Both the position numbers and the translations under genes were made by a program. A DNA stretch of 64,000 nt, from positions 681,004-745,003 of the forward strand of contig DS990260.1 of the NCBI GenBank assembly GCA_000155435.1. The letters are read 5' to 3'. How positions within the stretch are numbered: position 1 is the first letter of the stretch; each line of letters opens with the position of its first letter. This DNA comes from Clostridiales bacterium 1_7_47FAA (GTDB lineage Bacteria > Bacillota > Clostridia > Lachnospirales > Lachnospiraceae). Below the pieces are notes generated by a model, which ran no database searches, had not been told where the DNA came from, and saw only the letters and a program-made list of their open reading frames with translations. Positions 9,297 through 17,962 of the stretch are shown here, piece by piece.

Positions 9297-9584
9297 TCAG
9301 CCGCACATACGGTATTTTTCCGGTACATATTTCTCAACCGTTGATTTCCCGTCTCCGTTGATGGCATAGCGCAGGGAAAGTTCCCCTGCTTCGTCCAGTT
9401 TGTAGCTCTTAAGGTCCAACAGCCCATTGGCTTCCAAGGACATCACATGGTCCAGGTAACGCGCTTTTGTAAACTGGCGCTCATTGCCGTACCGTGGCTT
9501 TAATGCCTCCATGATTTCCTTTATGTCCGCGCTTTCCACGCCGTATAAATAATTTAGCACCGCTGTCCTTGCCGGTAATAACAT
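9297..9584 (-). CDS. Small conserved protein of the choline operon, function unknown
   Basis: 95 residues, no signal peptide or membrane segment. The first two thirds are predicted helical, with an arrangement (IKEIMEALKPRYG, then a helix ending in MSLEANGLLD) reminiscent of a winged-helix domain with a final beta-strand region. It is placed between the permease (4 bases away) and a shell gene (15 bases), so it is expressed with the microcompartment. A regulator or shell cargo adaptor are both possible; nothing in the sequence decides. Confidence 0.7.
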   Translation of the reverse strand: MLLPARTAVLNYLYGVESADIKEIMEALKPRYGNERQFTKARYLDHVMSLEANGLLDLKSYKLDEAGELSLRYAINGDGKSTVEKYVPEKYRMCG

Positions 9585-9588
9585 TTTC

Positions 9589-10608
9589 CTATTCTCCCTT
9601 CTTAAGCAGATCTAATGGGTTCATGGTCACAAGGATTGCCCCGGATACGATTACGATGGAACCAATCACAATGGTGGCTGTAAGCTGCTGTCCCAGGAAC
9701 ATGACACAGAACAGTACGCCCCAGAAAGCATAGGTTACATTCAGGGACATGCCGATGGCGCAGCCCACCGTGGAATTGCTCTTATACCAGCATACAAAAG
9801 ACACGGCCGCGCTTAAACCGGAAAGGGCCAGCCAGATAAGGGGAAGCCCCGCTGCAAAGGTTCCGCCCAGAAGCGCCATACCTCCAACCAGGGGGACAAT
9901 CACCGCCAGGTCCACGATGCCGGATATCAGTTCCCTCAGGTTCACCGCCACATCCGTGTCAATCATGGCTCCGCCGTAGCTGGAAAGCATTCCTTCCAGT
10001 CCCCAGCTGACTGCTGCAATCAGGGCGCAGATAATGCCCAATGTGAAATTGGGGCTGCCCTCAGGCTTAACCCAGTTGATTATGATGGCGCCCGCCACAC
10101 AGATCACCATTCCTGCCACCACGCGCCTGGTAGGCTTCTGCTTTAAGAAAATCCATGCAAAAACCGCTCCGAACAGGCTGCAGGTGGCGGATATGGGGAT
10201 GGCGTAGGCGCCTGCCATGGCCAGGCCCACCAGATAGGCTCCGTTGGCAATGGGTCCGCCAAGGAGGGAACCCAGCACGATCATCTTACCGGGAAATGTA
10301 TGTAAACTCCGCAAAAGCTCACTGAGCCTTCCGCATCTTGCATTGTATATGGTCAGCCAGATACCTGCGAACAGGTCATTCAGCCCTGAGCAGACATAGG
10401 GGGCCGCCAGCACCCCGGCCGCGCTTAGAAGAGGCTCGTAATATCCCGCCACCAGCACCAGGGTGGTGTAAATCCCATAGGTCAGGCCGGATAACAGGCC
10501 GGTTGTTATTCCTGTCACTCGGAATTTCCTGTTTACCTGTTTCATTTTGTCATCAGCTGTCATGGGGACTGCTGCCCCGTAATTTACTGCTGCACCTTCT
10601 CCGTTCAT
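9589..10608 (-). CDS. DMT/EamA-family permease in the choline operon
   Basis: 339 residues with about ten predicted transmembrane segments in two EamA-like halves (first half ends near WIFLKQKPTRR, second half near FLGQQLTATIVIG). A roughly 25-residue hydrophilic N-terminus precedes the first segment. The family moves small metabolites. Position inside a choline operon suggests uptake of choline or export of an end product such as trimethylamine or ethanol, but this is inference from context alone. Confidence 0.75.
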   Translation of the reverse strand: MNGEGAAVNYGAAVPMTADDKMKQVNRKFRVTGITTGLLSGLTYGIYTTLVLVAGYYEPLLSAAGVLAAPYVCSGLNDLFAGIWLTIYNARCGRLSELLRSLHTFPGKMIVLGSLLGGPIANGAYLVGLAMAGAYAIPISATCSLFGAVFAWIFLKQKPTRRVVAGMVICVAGAIIINWVKPEGSPNFTLGIICALIAAVSWGLEGMLSSYGGAMIDTDVAVNLRELISGIVDLAVIVPLVGGMALLGGTFAAGLPLIWLALSGLSAAVSFVCWYKSNSTVGCAIGMSLNVTYAFWGVLFCVMFLGQQLTATIVIGSIVIVSGAILVTMNPLDLLKKGE

Positions 10609-10630
10609 AGATGGAATCTCCTTTTAGTCA

Positions 10631-10921
10631 CTATTCTGCTGTTCTGGTTGTTCCCGGAAGTATGGTTTCCACCTCGCTGTGGGGACGCGGGATCACATGG
10701 ACGCTTACCAGCTCCCCTACCCTTCCTGCGGCAGCCGCCCCTGCGTCCGTGGCAGCCTTGACAGCGCCCACATCGCCTCTGACCATGACTGTCACCAGGC
10801 CGCCTCCAATCATTTCCTTGCCAAGCAGCGTGACATTTGCAGCCTTTACCATTGCGTCCGCTGCCTCAATGGAACCTACCAGCCCTTTTGTCTCAATCAT
10901 TCCCAATGCATCATATTTCAT
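10631..10921 (-). CDS. BMC-H shell protein, first gene of the choline operon
   Basis: 96 residues, one BMC domain: [23 protein letters not shown] and [11 protein letters not shown]. The pore loop is MIGGGLVT, the closest of the three here to PduA-type pores. It is the first gene after the MerR-type promoter, with a leader of about 165 bases, and therefore probably the most abundant shell component. Confidence 0.92.
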   Translation of the reverse strand: MKYDALGMIETKGLVGSIEAADAMVKAANVTLLGKEMIGGGLVTVMVRGDVGAVKAATDAGAAAAGRVGELVSVHVIPRPHSEVETILPGTTRTAE

Positions 10922-11091
10922 TGTTCATTACTCCTTTTCTTTCACCTGACTGCACAGTGTCAATATGCACAAAAGCAGGATGTGTGATTTTGTTTTAATG
11001 GTTTTGTGTCTGGCCTTCACAAATTAGAAAACATTTTGAATCAGCAATATTACTAACTTTTAAAATGCACTCCATGTTTTTCTATGCATTT

Positions 11092-11123
11092 AGTATAGAC
11101 CATGCCCTATGGTGGAATGTCAA
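11092..11123 (-). promoter_or_regulatory. MerR-type promoter of the choline operon
   Basis: Minus-strand -35 TTGACA (11118-11123) and -10 TATACT (11092-11097) are separated by 20 bases, too long for normal sigma-A use and typical of MerR-activated promoters. The spacer holds the dyad ACCAT-AGGGC-ATGGT (11099-11113). Two MerR genes lie directly upstream, so one or both likely bind here and switch the operon on with an inducer, presumably choline or a product. Confidence 0.82.
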
Positions 11124-11240
11124 CCGTTTTTTTGAGATTTTTTTAACCAGCAGGAAAAATAAAGGATGAATGTAAATGGACAATTCTGGAAACCCTTGCA
11201 ATATATGGATTTTCGGGCGGTGATATCCGGAATCCAGGAC

Positions 11241-11269
11241 AAAAAAGAAGCAGGTACCAAGGTACCTGC
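11241..11269 (-). terminator. Intrinsic terminator after the first MerR gene
   Basis: Perfect 9-bp stem GCAGGTACC/GGTACCTGC (11250-11269) with a 2-base loop, followed on the minus strand by TTCTTTTTT. It isolates the choline operon promoter from the merR transcript. Confidence 0.8.
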
Positions 11270-11384
11270 AGACCAAAAACGACAGTTTTATGCTCCATCC
11301 ATTTACAGGATGGAAAGGAAAACGACATTTCCCCTCTTTATGTCCATTACAAATCTTTCCCCTAAGGGGAAGCTTTTGAAGGGC

Positions 11385-12221
11385 TTAGGGCCCGTCCATG
11401 ACCGGCACGATTACCTCGGTCACAAATTCCTCCGGGTTCCTGGTTGTCCAGTAGTCCACCACATACCGCTCATAAGACTCAGGGCCGCACTTATATCCCC
11501 TGTCCCTTGCCCAGTCCTGTATCTTCTTATAAGATTCCCCAATCCGTTCCAATGCACCCAGATGATAAACCGTCACCGCCATGATTCCGCCGAACACGGT
11601 CTTGTTGGTGCCTGCCATACAGGGCCGGACGGGCCTCTGCATGATCCTGGCCCGGGTGCTGGTCCCTTCCATCTTATCCGTCCAGGAGGGGAACCTTAAG
11701 ATTACCTCTCCTGCAATCTCATTGTTCACGCTTTCCAGATAATTCACCCAGTCAATATTGATGATGGATTCCATGTAGCGGTAGGAAAAATCCTGGTCCA
11801 TATAACAGTAGTCAGCCGTGTTTATGTATTTAATCCCTGCTTCCTGCACATTGCTTCTGGACACCAGCTGCGCCTCCTGGATCAGCTCATACCAGTCCTT
11901 TACAGCCATATAGCTGTTGTGGATTTCCTGCTCCTGGATCCTCAGTTCATCAATCTTGCTGATGAAGTTCTGTTTCACGAAATAATAGGTGTTCCCCTCC
12001 ACCAGGTCCTGCATTTCCTCCAGCTTAAACCCCATCTGCTTGTAATACTTAACGATAGGCACCGTCAGCAGTGTTTCCCTGTTATAATACCGGTAACCGT
12101 TCTCCTTACAGATCACATCCGGCGTAATGATCCCAATCTGGTCATAAAAACGAAGCGCCTTTTTTGAAATGTTGCATATCCTGCTCACTTCCCCAATTGA
12201 ATATAACTTTTCCTTCTGCAT
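11385..12221 (-). CDS. MerR-family regulator (paralogue 1)
   Basis: 278 residues. An N-terminal MerR winged helix (YSIGEVSRICNISKKALRFY, then RYYNRETL) is followed by a dimerisation helix (residues 75-115) and a C-terminal domain of about 160 residues that resembles a GyrI/BmrR-type ligand pocket. It is expressed from its own long-spacer promoter at 12304-12335. It is similar along its whole length to the MerR protein encoded just upstream, so the pair arose by duplication. Likely controls the choline operon. Confidence 0.85.
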   Translation of the reverse strand: MQKEKLYSIGEVSRICNISKKALRFYDQIGIITPDVICKENGYRYYNRETLLTVPIVKYYKQMGFKLEEMQDLVEGNTYYFVKQNFISKIDELRIQEQEIHNSYMAVKDWYELIQEAQLVSRSNVQEAGIKYINTADYCYMDQDFSYRYMESIINIDWVNYLESVNNEIAGEVILRFPSWTDKMEGTSTRARIMQRPVRPCMAGTNKTVFGGIMAVTVYHLGALERIGESYKKIQDWARDRGYKCGPESYERYVVDYWTTRNPEEFVTEVIVPVMDGP

Positions 12222-12303
12222 GATCCCCGATGTTACCCCCTGTCAGTTTTTGGGAACCAGCCTTCCCAGCTGTTCCTGTCATTCAAACATGTCTATACAC
12301 ATA

Positions 12304-12335
12304 AGTATAAACCTTCCCGTTATGTGGAATGTCAA
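12304..12335 (-). promoter_or_regulatory. MerR-type promoter of the first MerR gene
   Basis: Minus-strand TTGACA (12330-12335), 20-base spacer and TATACT (12304-12309). It shares the start TTGACATTCCAC and the spacer length with the choline operon promoter, so the regulator gene is probably in the same regulon and self-activated. Confidence 0.75.
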
Positions 12336-12507
12336 TAACCATTCGCGGCGCTCAAAATCCCTAAAATCAGCGCAAAAATGAACACCCGGCGCCGTGCTGT
12401 GTCAGCCAGGCCGCAATACCGGGCCAGTAAACAGGGCAATCTTCCCCTGCTTTTCCATCCGCTCCTGTCTTGGTCCATTTCCCCCTTCCCCTATAGTGGA
12501 AGGTTTT

Positions 12508-13347
12508 TCATCCGGGCGGCGGGGTAACCATTACAATAACTTCCGTTACAAATTCTTTTGGGCTGCGGGTAGTCCAGTAATCAACCACATACCGCTCGCA
12601 GCACCCTTGGGCACAGGTATAGCCCTTAAGCCCTGCCCATCCAAGGATCCGCTCATAGGCCTGTCCAATGCTGTCATAATCCCCCACATGGTAAGTACAG
12701 GCAGCCATCTGTCCGCCGTACAGGATCTGGGATGGATCCTCCTGGTCCGGCCAGACCGCCTGCTGCATGATCCTTGCCCTGGTACAGTTCCCGGCCATCT
12801 TATCTGCCATGGACGGGAACTGGAGGATGACCGGTCCCGTAATCCGCTGCCCGGCCTGTTCCAGATAATTCGTCCAGCTGATGTTAATGACAGACTCCAT
12901 ATACTGATAGTCAAACTCCTGGTCCATATAACAGCAGGAAACCGGGGTTATGTAGCGCAGGGACACATCCCGGATATTGTGGCGGATTACCAGTTCCGCC
13001 TCCTTAACCAGTTCATACCAGTCCCTGACAGCCACATAACTGCCCTGGATTTCCCGCTCCATGTCCTTAAGTTCACTGATCTTACTGTGGAAATTCTGCT
13101 GCAGGAACTGATACGTGTTCCCGCCCAGCAGTTCCTGCATTTCCTCCAGCTTAAACCCCATCTGCTTATAGTATTTCACCACCGGTACCAGCAGCAGGGT
13201 CTTCTTGCTGTAATAGCGGTAGCCATTCTCCTCGCTGATATGGTCCGGGGAAATGATCCCGATTTTATCATAATAGCGCAGGGCCTTTGTGGATATGCCG
13301 CAGATGCGGCCCACCTCCCCTATGGTATACAGTTCCTTATCCTTCAA
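12508..13347 (-). CDS. MerR-family regulator (paralogue 2)
   Basis: 279 residues, same layout as the downstream MerR protein: winged helix (YTIGEVGRICGISTKALRYY), coiled dimerisation helix and C-terminal ligand-binding domain. The C-terminal halves share CYMDQEF-like and ERYVVDYWTTR motifs. Its start overlaps the stop of the EFR1-type gene by 11 bases, so it is translated with that redox protein rather than from its own promoter. Two diverged sensors may respond to different ligands or form heterodimers; not determinable here. Confidence 0.85.
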   Translation of the reverse strand: MKDKELYTIGEVGRICGISTKALRYYDKIGIISPDHISEENGYRYYSKKTLLLVPVVKYYKQMGFKLEEMQELLGGNTYQFLQQNFHSKISELKDMEREIQGSYVAVRDWYELVKEAELVIRHNIRDVSLRYITPVSCCYMDQEFDYQYMESVINISWTNYLEQAGQRITGPVILQFPSMADKMAGNCTRARIMQQAVWPDQEDPSQILYGGQMAACTYHVGDYDSIGQAYERILGWAGLKGYTCAQGCCERYVVDYWTTRSPKEFVTEVIVMVTPPPG

Positions 13348-14092
13348 GATAATACCGTTCCTTTCCCTGGGTCTTCTTCCTGTACTCCACCGCTGTCACC
13401 GGGCAGCCGCAGATGCAGGCCATGCACTGGGTGCATTCGCTGCCCCAGACCGGCTGCTTCCCCTCCATCCTGATATTGTTAAGGGGGCAGAGGGACGCAC
13501 ATTTCCCGCAGCCGATGCAGGCAGATGTGGTGTGATACCCCTTTGCTGTCACGAACAGGGGGTAGAACAGGTCATTGACAATACCGCTTTTAAGGGCATT
13601 GGCCACGGTCGGTCCCTGCTCCGGGAACTTCCTGCCCCCGCCCACCAGGGAGGCGGCAAGGAGGATCGGCTCCTTTGCCCGGCGGATGATTTCCTGTATC
13701 TCTTCCCTGCCAGGCGCCTGGTACATGGTGATATAGTTCTCCGGCATCCGGATTCCCATAAGCCCCTGATATGCCAGCCCCTTCCGTACACACAGCTTTT
13801 TTGCATACTTCCCGGCCATTCCCACGTCCCCGCCGCAGGTCAGCACAAAATAGATATCCGCATTCCCCTCAAAGGCCGTTTCCAGGATAAACCGTTCCAC
13901 CACCCTTGGAAGCCGCCACGCATAAACCGGGCTGACCACCACAAAGGGCGTCTTGGACACCAGCGCCTCACGGTTCCCTGTCTTAAGGCGGTCATTGATG
14001 GACACGGCCTCATCCTTCAGTTCCTCTCCCATCATCTTTGCCACATACCGGCTGTTGCCTGTTCCGCTGAAATACAGTATCATATTTTTCAT
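13337..14092 (-). CDS. EFR1-type flavodoxin/ferredoxin fusion
   Basis: 251 residues. The N-terminal flavodoxin-like domain has the FMN phosphate loop SGTGNSRYV (residues 9-17); the C-terminus carries two 4Fe-4S motifs, CIGCGKCASLCP and CTQCMACICGCP. It is probably a cytoplasmic electron carrier. Its coupling to a MerR gene beside a locus that contains a radical SAM activase makes it a candidate low-potential donor for CutD, which is an inference from position. Confidence 0.8.
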   Translation of the reverse strand: MKNMILYFSGTGNSRYVAKMMGEELKDEAVSINDRLKTGNREALVSKTPFVVVSPVYAWRLPRVVERFILETAFEGNADIYFVLTCGGDVGMAGKYAKKLCVRKGLAYQGLMGIRMPENYITMYQAPGREEIQEIIRRAKEPILLAASLVGGGRKFPEQGPTVANALKSGIVNDLFYPLFVTAKGYHTTSACIGCGKCASLCPLNNIRMEGKQPVWGSECTQCMACICGCPVTAVEYRKKTQGKERYYLEG

Positions 14093-14226
14093 CTCCTGTT
14101 ATTATTTATACGCTGCAGTGTCTGCCAAAGCTTCCGTATCAGCTGTTTTCCCACACTGGTTGACGCCCTGGACCTACAGGATCCGTTTTATCAAGATTAT
14201 ACAGGAACAACGGAATTATTGCAAAC

Positions 14227-14256
14227 TTGACAGCGCATGGGATTTCATGCTATACT
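14227..14256 (+). promoter_or_regulatory. Sigma-A promoter of the MATE gene
   Basis: TTGACA (14227-14232), 18-base spacer, TATACT (14251-14256). It gives a leader of about 130 bases ahead of the pump gene. Confidence 0.75.
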
Positions 14257-14304
14257 GGCGTTACAAAAATTTCAGTGTGGATTTTTCTAGTTTTGACTCT
14301 TTTC

Positions 14305-14345
14305 GCCACACAATTGTCTTATAGGCAATTGTGTGGCTTTTTTTG
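14305..14345 (+). terminator. Leader terminator (attenuator) ahead of the MATE gene
   Basis: Perfect 12-bp stem GCCACACAATTG/CAATTGTGTGGC (14305-14337) and a run of U. It lies between promoter and start codon, so most transcripts should stop unless it is disrupted. The upstream CAGTGTGG (about 14271-14278) can pair with the left arm CCACAC as an antiterminator. Confidence 0.8.
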
Positions 14346-14395
14346 TTTCTCATATCTGGAAACGGAACTGCTGAACGGAATATGGAGGTTGTAAT

Positions 14396-15775
14396 ATGAT
14401 GAACGATGATTTTATGAAGGAAAAGCCCATTCTGCCGCTGCTTACATCCATGGCATTCCCTATGGTCATTTCCATGCTTGTGGGTTCCCTGTATAATATT
14501 GTTGACAGCTTTTTCGTTGCACAGATCAGCGAAAAGGCTATGACTGCATTGTCCCTTGTTTTTCCGGTGCAGAATTTCATTAACGCTGTTTCAATCGGAT
14601 ACGGCATTGGTATCAATGCATTGATTGCGTTCAGCCTGGGAGCCGGGAATAAAAGCAAAGCCAGTCTCACCGCCACCCAGGGGATGCTGTTCTCAGTCAT
14701 ACACGGAATCCTTGCAATGGCTGTGTGCATTCCCATCATGCCTGCATTCCTGCGGCTCTTCACATCGGATGGGACGGTCATTGCCCTGGGGGTACGTTAT
14801 TCTTCCATTGCATTCCTGTTTTCACCAATCATCATGGCAGGGCTTTCCTTTGAAAAGATTTTCCAGTCCGTGGGAAGGATGAAGATTGCCATGGCAAGCA
14901 TGCTGTGCGGATGTATTTCCAATATCATCTTAGATCCGCTGCTGATTTTCGGGATTGGTTTTTTCCCGGAAATGGGGATTACAGGCGCTGCCATTGCCAC
15001 CGGGATCGGGCAGGTCATCACATTAGGAATCTACCTGATCATGTACGTGGCACACCCTATTCCCGTGCATTTCAGCCGCAGGTATCTGGCTTTTAACAAA
15101 TCCGTGGATGTCCGGCTTTATGCCATCGGGATACCCGCCATGTTAAACCTGGCCCTTCCCTCCCTTTTAATATCATTCCTCAATGCCATCCTGGCCATGT
15201 ATTCGCAAAGCTATGTTGTCATATTAGGGATTTATTATAAATTACAGACGTTCCTTTATCTTCCTGTCAATGGGATTGTCCAGGGAATGCGCCCCCTTAT
15301 AGGCTACAATTTTGGCGCGGGGGAACACGGAAGGGTTAAGAAAATATACGGTATTACCCTATGTATGAGTGGTATCATAATGCTTCTTGGGACCGTGGCA
15401 TGCCTGACGTGGGCCAGACAGCTGATTGGACTGTTCACGGATAACCCGGAAACAATCCTGGCAGGACAGACAGCCCTGCGCATCATCAGCGCCGGGTTTA
15501 TTGTATCCGCTGTCTCAGTCACATCCTCGGGAGCATTGGAGGGACTTGGGAAAGGAACCCAGTCCCTCATAATCTCACTGTTCCGGTATCTGTTCATCAT
15601 CATCCCGGCAGCCTCCCTCTTATGCAGAATCATGGGACCTGTGGGGGTCTGGAATGCGTTCTGGATAACGGAGTTCATGACGGCCGTCATAGCAGCCATT
15701 GTCTACCACAGGTCAGTGAATATGGCGGGCGGTGTCCGTGACCATGCCTGCCTCCGCAAGAAGGAGTCCTGCTGA
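14396..15775 (+). CDS. MATE-family multidrug efflux pump
   Basis: 459 residues with twelve predicted transmembrane segments and the two-fold MATE repeat. It opens with PLLTSMAFPMVISMLVGSLYNIVDSFF, typical of the DinF/NorM-like clostridial branch. The start ATG at 14396 has GGAGG. It exchanges drugs or metabolites for Na+ or H+. Control appears to be by attenuation in the leader. Transcribed convergently to the lipoprotein gene. Confidence 0.9.
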   Translation: MMNDDFMKEKPILPLLTSMAFPMVISMLVGSLYNIVDSFFVAQISEKAMTALSLVFPVQNFINAVSIGYGIGINALIAFSLGAGNKSKASLTATQGMLFSVIHGILAMAVCIPIMPAFLRLFTSDGTVIALGVRYSSIAFLFSPIIMAGLSFEKIFQSVGRMKIAMASMLCGCISNIILDPLLIFGIGFFPEMGITGAAIATGIGQVITLGIYLIMYVAHPIPVHFSRRYLAFNKSVDVRLYAIGIPAMLNLALPSLLISFLNAILAMYSQSYVVILGIYYKLQTFLYLPVNGIVQGMRPLIGYNFGAGEHGRVKKIYGITLCMSGIIMLLGTVACLTWARQLIGLFTDNPETILAGQTALRIISAGFIVSAVSVTSSGALEGLGKGTQSLIISLFRYLFIIIPAASLLCRIMGPVGVWNAFWITEFMTAVIAAIVYHRSVNMAGGVRDHACLRKKESC

Positions 15776-15838
15776 CGGCGGAATCCCTTGGCGGATCCTT
15801 ATGGCAGATTCTCATAGCGGATTCCGTTCAGGATGCAG

Positions 15839-17134
15839 TCACACCCCTGCCGCCGATATGGCCTGTACCGCTTCCTCCCTGGAAAGCCACTGGCCCCATG
15901 TATACCCTCCCCTGGCCCTGGATGTATCATAGACCGCATTCAGGGCCTTGTCATATTCCTCCTTCGTCATCACGACGCCGTTCCATTGATACTGGTATAC
16001 CGGGTTCTGGTTCTCATCATACTGCACCTTTGAGTTATCCCCTGCCCCATAATATCCGGCTGCGGCCTGTACCAGGCGTCCGTCTTCCAGCCGGTATACA
16101 ATGTCATAGTAGCTGTCCATATTGCCGTCCGAATTACACAACAGGTTTTCCCTTTCAATATAAGAAAAGCCAAGCCTGTCCAGCCGGGATTCCCGGACCT
16201 GTCCCTGTGCGTAGCCGGCAATGCTGCAGCCGACCGCCTCGCTGTTACCAATCATCACCAGCTCCGGTATATCGTCATTGTCAATATAGATCAGATTGTA
16301 CCCCTGCCACTGTTCCCCATCCAGCTCCATGATATAGTCGATGTATGCCTGTTTCCATTCAGGACCCGCGCTGACGGCATCCCCTCTTCCCACGCCTAAA
16401 AATCCCAGGATTGACTTCACCGTCTTATCCGCAACCGCTGAGTTTGCCACATCCGAAAGATCCTTCTCAAGGACAAAGGAACCGTCCGCGCTGCCACGGT
16501 AAATCCTTGCCTCCGAGTATCCCGTCCCCGCCTCAGGGCCGGATGCCGGGGAATAACTGCAGATGATGATGATATCACTGTAACCATCGCTGTTATAGTC
16601 TGGAAATGATACGGCTTCCACCTGATTGAAGGTCTCATTGGCGCGGACATTGTCCCCGTATACGCCCTCCAGGGTATCCACAGCCCGCCCGTCCTTCTCC
16701 AGCCTGAACACCACATCCCCCATAGGATTTTTAGCTGGATCAGGTCCGTAGGAAGCAAAGGTCACATCGCCCAGCGGAATCAGGCTGACCTGGAATGTCT
16801 GGTCCTTTATCAGCCTGGCCTGTATCCCGCCGTCCTGTTCCTGGGCGCCGCCCGCCCCACTTTCCTGTACCTCACTGTTCCCCGTCCCGTCCTGCAGACC
16901 GCTGTTCCCTATCCCGTCCTGCAGATTGCTGTTACCAGTCCCATTCAGCGTCCCGCTGTTTTCCTCCCCGTTCCCCGGCTTCCCGTCTATCCAGATTTCA
17001 CTGTTTTCTTCTGTCTGCCCGGTACGGGATTCCTCTGTTTCCTTTGCCTTGCCGTCAGGGCCGCAGGCGGTCAATGCCGCGCAAAGGGCCATCAGGCACA
17101 GGGCTGCCGTGCATTTTCTTACACTGATTTTCAT
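15839..17134 (-). CDS. Repeat-bearing lipoprotein, function unknown
   Basis: 431 residues. I place the start at ATG 17134 (GGGAGGAAA upstream), giving a lipoprotein signal peptide with lipobox LTAC. A linker with repeats of the type GTGNSxLQDG follows (residues about 70-110), then a globular region containing short calcium-like D-x-D stretches (DYNSDGYSD, DNDDIPEL), as seen in VCBS or FG-GAP type surface proteins. It ends in a WQWL-like segment. Probably an extracellular, membrane-anchored protein. No enzyme signature recognised. Confidence 0.7.
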   Translation of the reverse strand: MKISVRKCTAALCLMALCAALTACGPDGKAKETEESRTGQTEENSEIWIDGKPGNGEENSGTLNGTGNSNLQDGIGNSGLQDGTGNSEVQESGAGGAQEQDGGIQARLIKDQTFQVSLIPLGDVTFASYGPDPAKNPMGDVVFRLEKDGRAVDTLEGVYGDNVRANETFNQVEAVSFPDYNSDGYSDIIIICSYSPASGPEAGTGYSEARIYRGSADGSFVLEKDLSDVANSAVADKTVKSILGFLGVGRGDAVSAGPEWKQAYIDYIMELDGEQWQGYNLIYIDNDDIPELVMIGNSEAVGCSIAGYAQGQVRESRLDRLGFSYIERENLLCNSDGNMDSYYDIVYRLEDGRLVQAAAGYYGAGDNSKVQYDENQNPVYQYQWNGVVMTKEEYDKALNAVYDTSRARGGYTWGQWLSREEAVQAISAAGV

Positions 17135-17249
17135 GATTTTTTCCTCCCAATGTCCGTTATTGTAGGTCATTTCTCTGTAAAGCATTGCTATATCGGGGAT
17201 TTCCCCACATGAAAAGAGCCGGGAGCTTCCTGTTCCCAGCCGCTTATCA

Positions 17250-17846
17250 TTACGATTCCAGCCTGGCATATCCGGCGCAGGAGGATTCCCTCCCTTCCAA
17301 GGCCGCCTGTCTGGCTATCCTGCTAATGAGGCGCTCAGCCATGGCCGCCGATGTCAGTGTCACATATATCTCCAGCGCGCTGCTGATGATCCCGGCTGCT
17401 GCCAGAAGAAGCGCGGACCCGCCCACAATGGCCAGCCAGCCATAAAGGAACCCCCGGTAGACCTGGGGATATATCTGGTACTGGGACCATATGACCAAAA
17501 GCAGGTATAAAAGCACCAGTACCGCGGATAAAAATGCAAATATGATATGTAACACTGATTTCAGCGGAAGCTCCCCGGGAAGATAAGGCGTCGTGATGGC
17601 GCAGAACAACAGCACCAGGGCAGACGGGACCATCCTCCCGCAGGCAGGATGCAGGGTCAGACGGGATTTAAGTTTCCTGTGGACTATATGGAAAAAACCG
17701 CCCACCAGCACGCCCCACAGGAAAAAAGACCGCTTTTTATCAAAGAAGTTGCCAATAACAGAAAAATTGGTGGTAAACCAATTGTATCCTCTTGTAAATA
17801 AGACCGTATATACGGGAATTAAAAAGTAAGCCCAGAATTTCATCAA
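17250..17846 (-). CDS. Predicted membrane protein, DUF998-like
   Basis: 198 residues with five or six hydrophobic segments (around residues 5-20, 42-57, 72-88, 97-117 and 130-152). The sequence loosely resembles DUF998 membrane proteins; no catalytic motif is visible. The gene has a free-standing position between a lipoprotein gene and the phosphodiesterase gene. Confidence 0.55.
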   Translation of the reverse strand: MMKFWAYFLIPVYTVLFTRGYNWFTTNFSVIGNFFDKKRSFFLWGVLVGGFFHIVHRKLKSRLTLHPACGRMVPSALVLLFCAITTPYLPGELPLKSVLHIIFAFLSAVLVLLYLLLVIWSQYQIYPQVYRGFLYGWLAIVGGSALLLAAAGIISSALEIYVTLTSAAMAERLISRIARQAALEGRESSCAGYARLES

Positions 17847-17962
17847 TTGACCAGTCCGTTTCTTTTGTTTTATACAGTATAGCAGACAGTTGGAAATTTA
17901 TATTTAAGAAAAAATGATTTCTTTCTGAACAATTGATAAAATATTCTTACGTCCTCCCTCCC

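Noticed and set aside
12394-13473. A 359-residue plus-strand frame across the MerR gene
   Set aside because: It is antisense to the well-supported MerR reading frame and has no recognisable domain.
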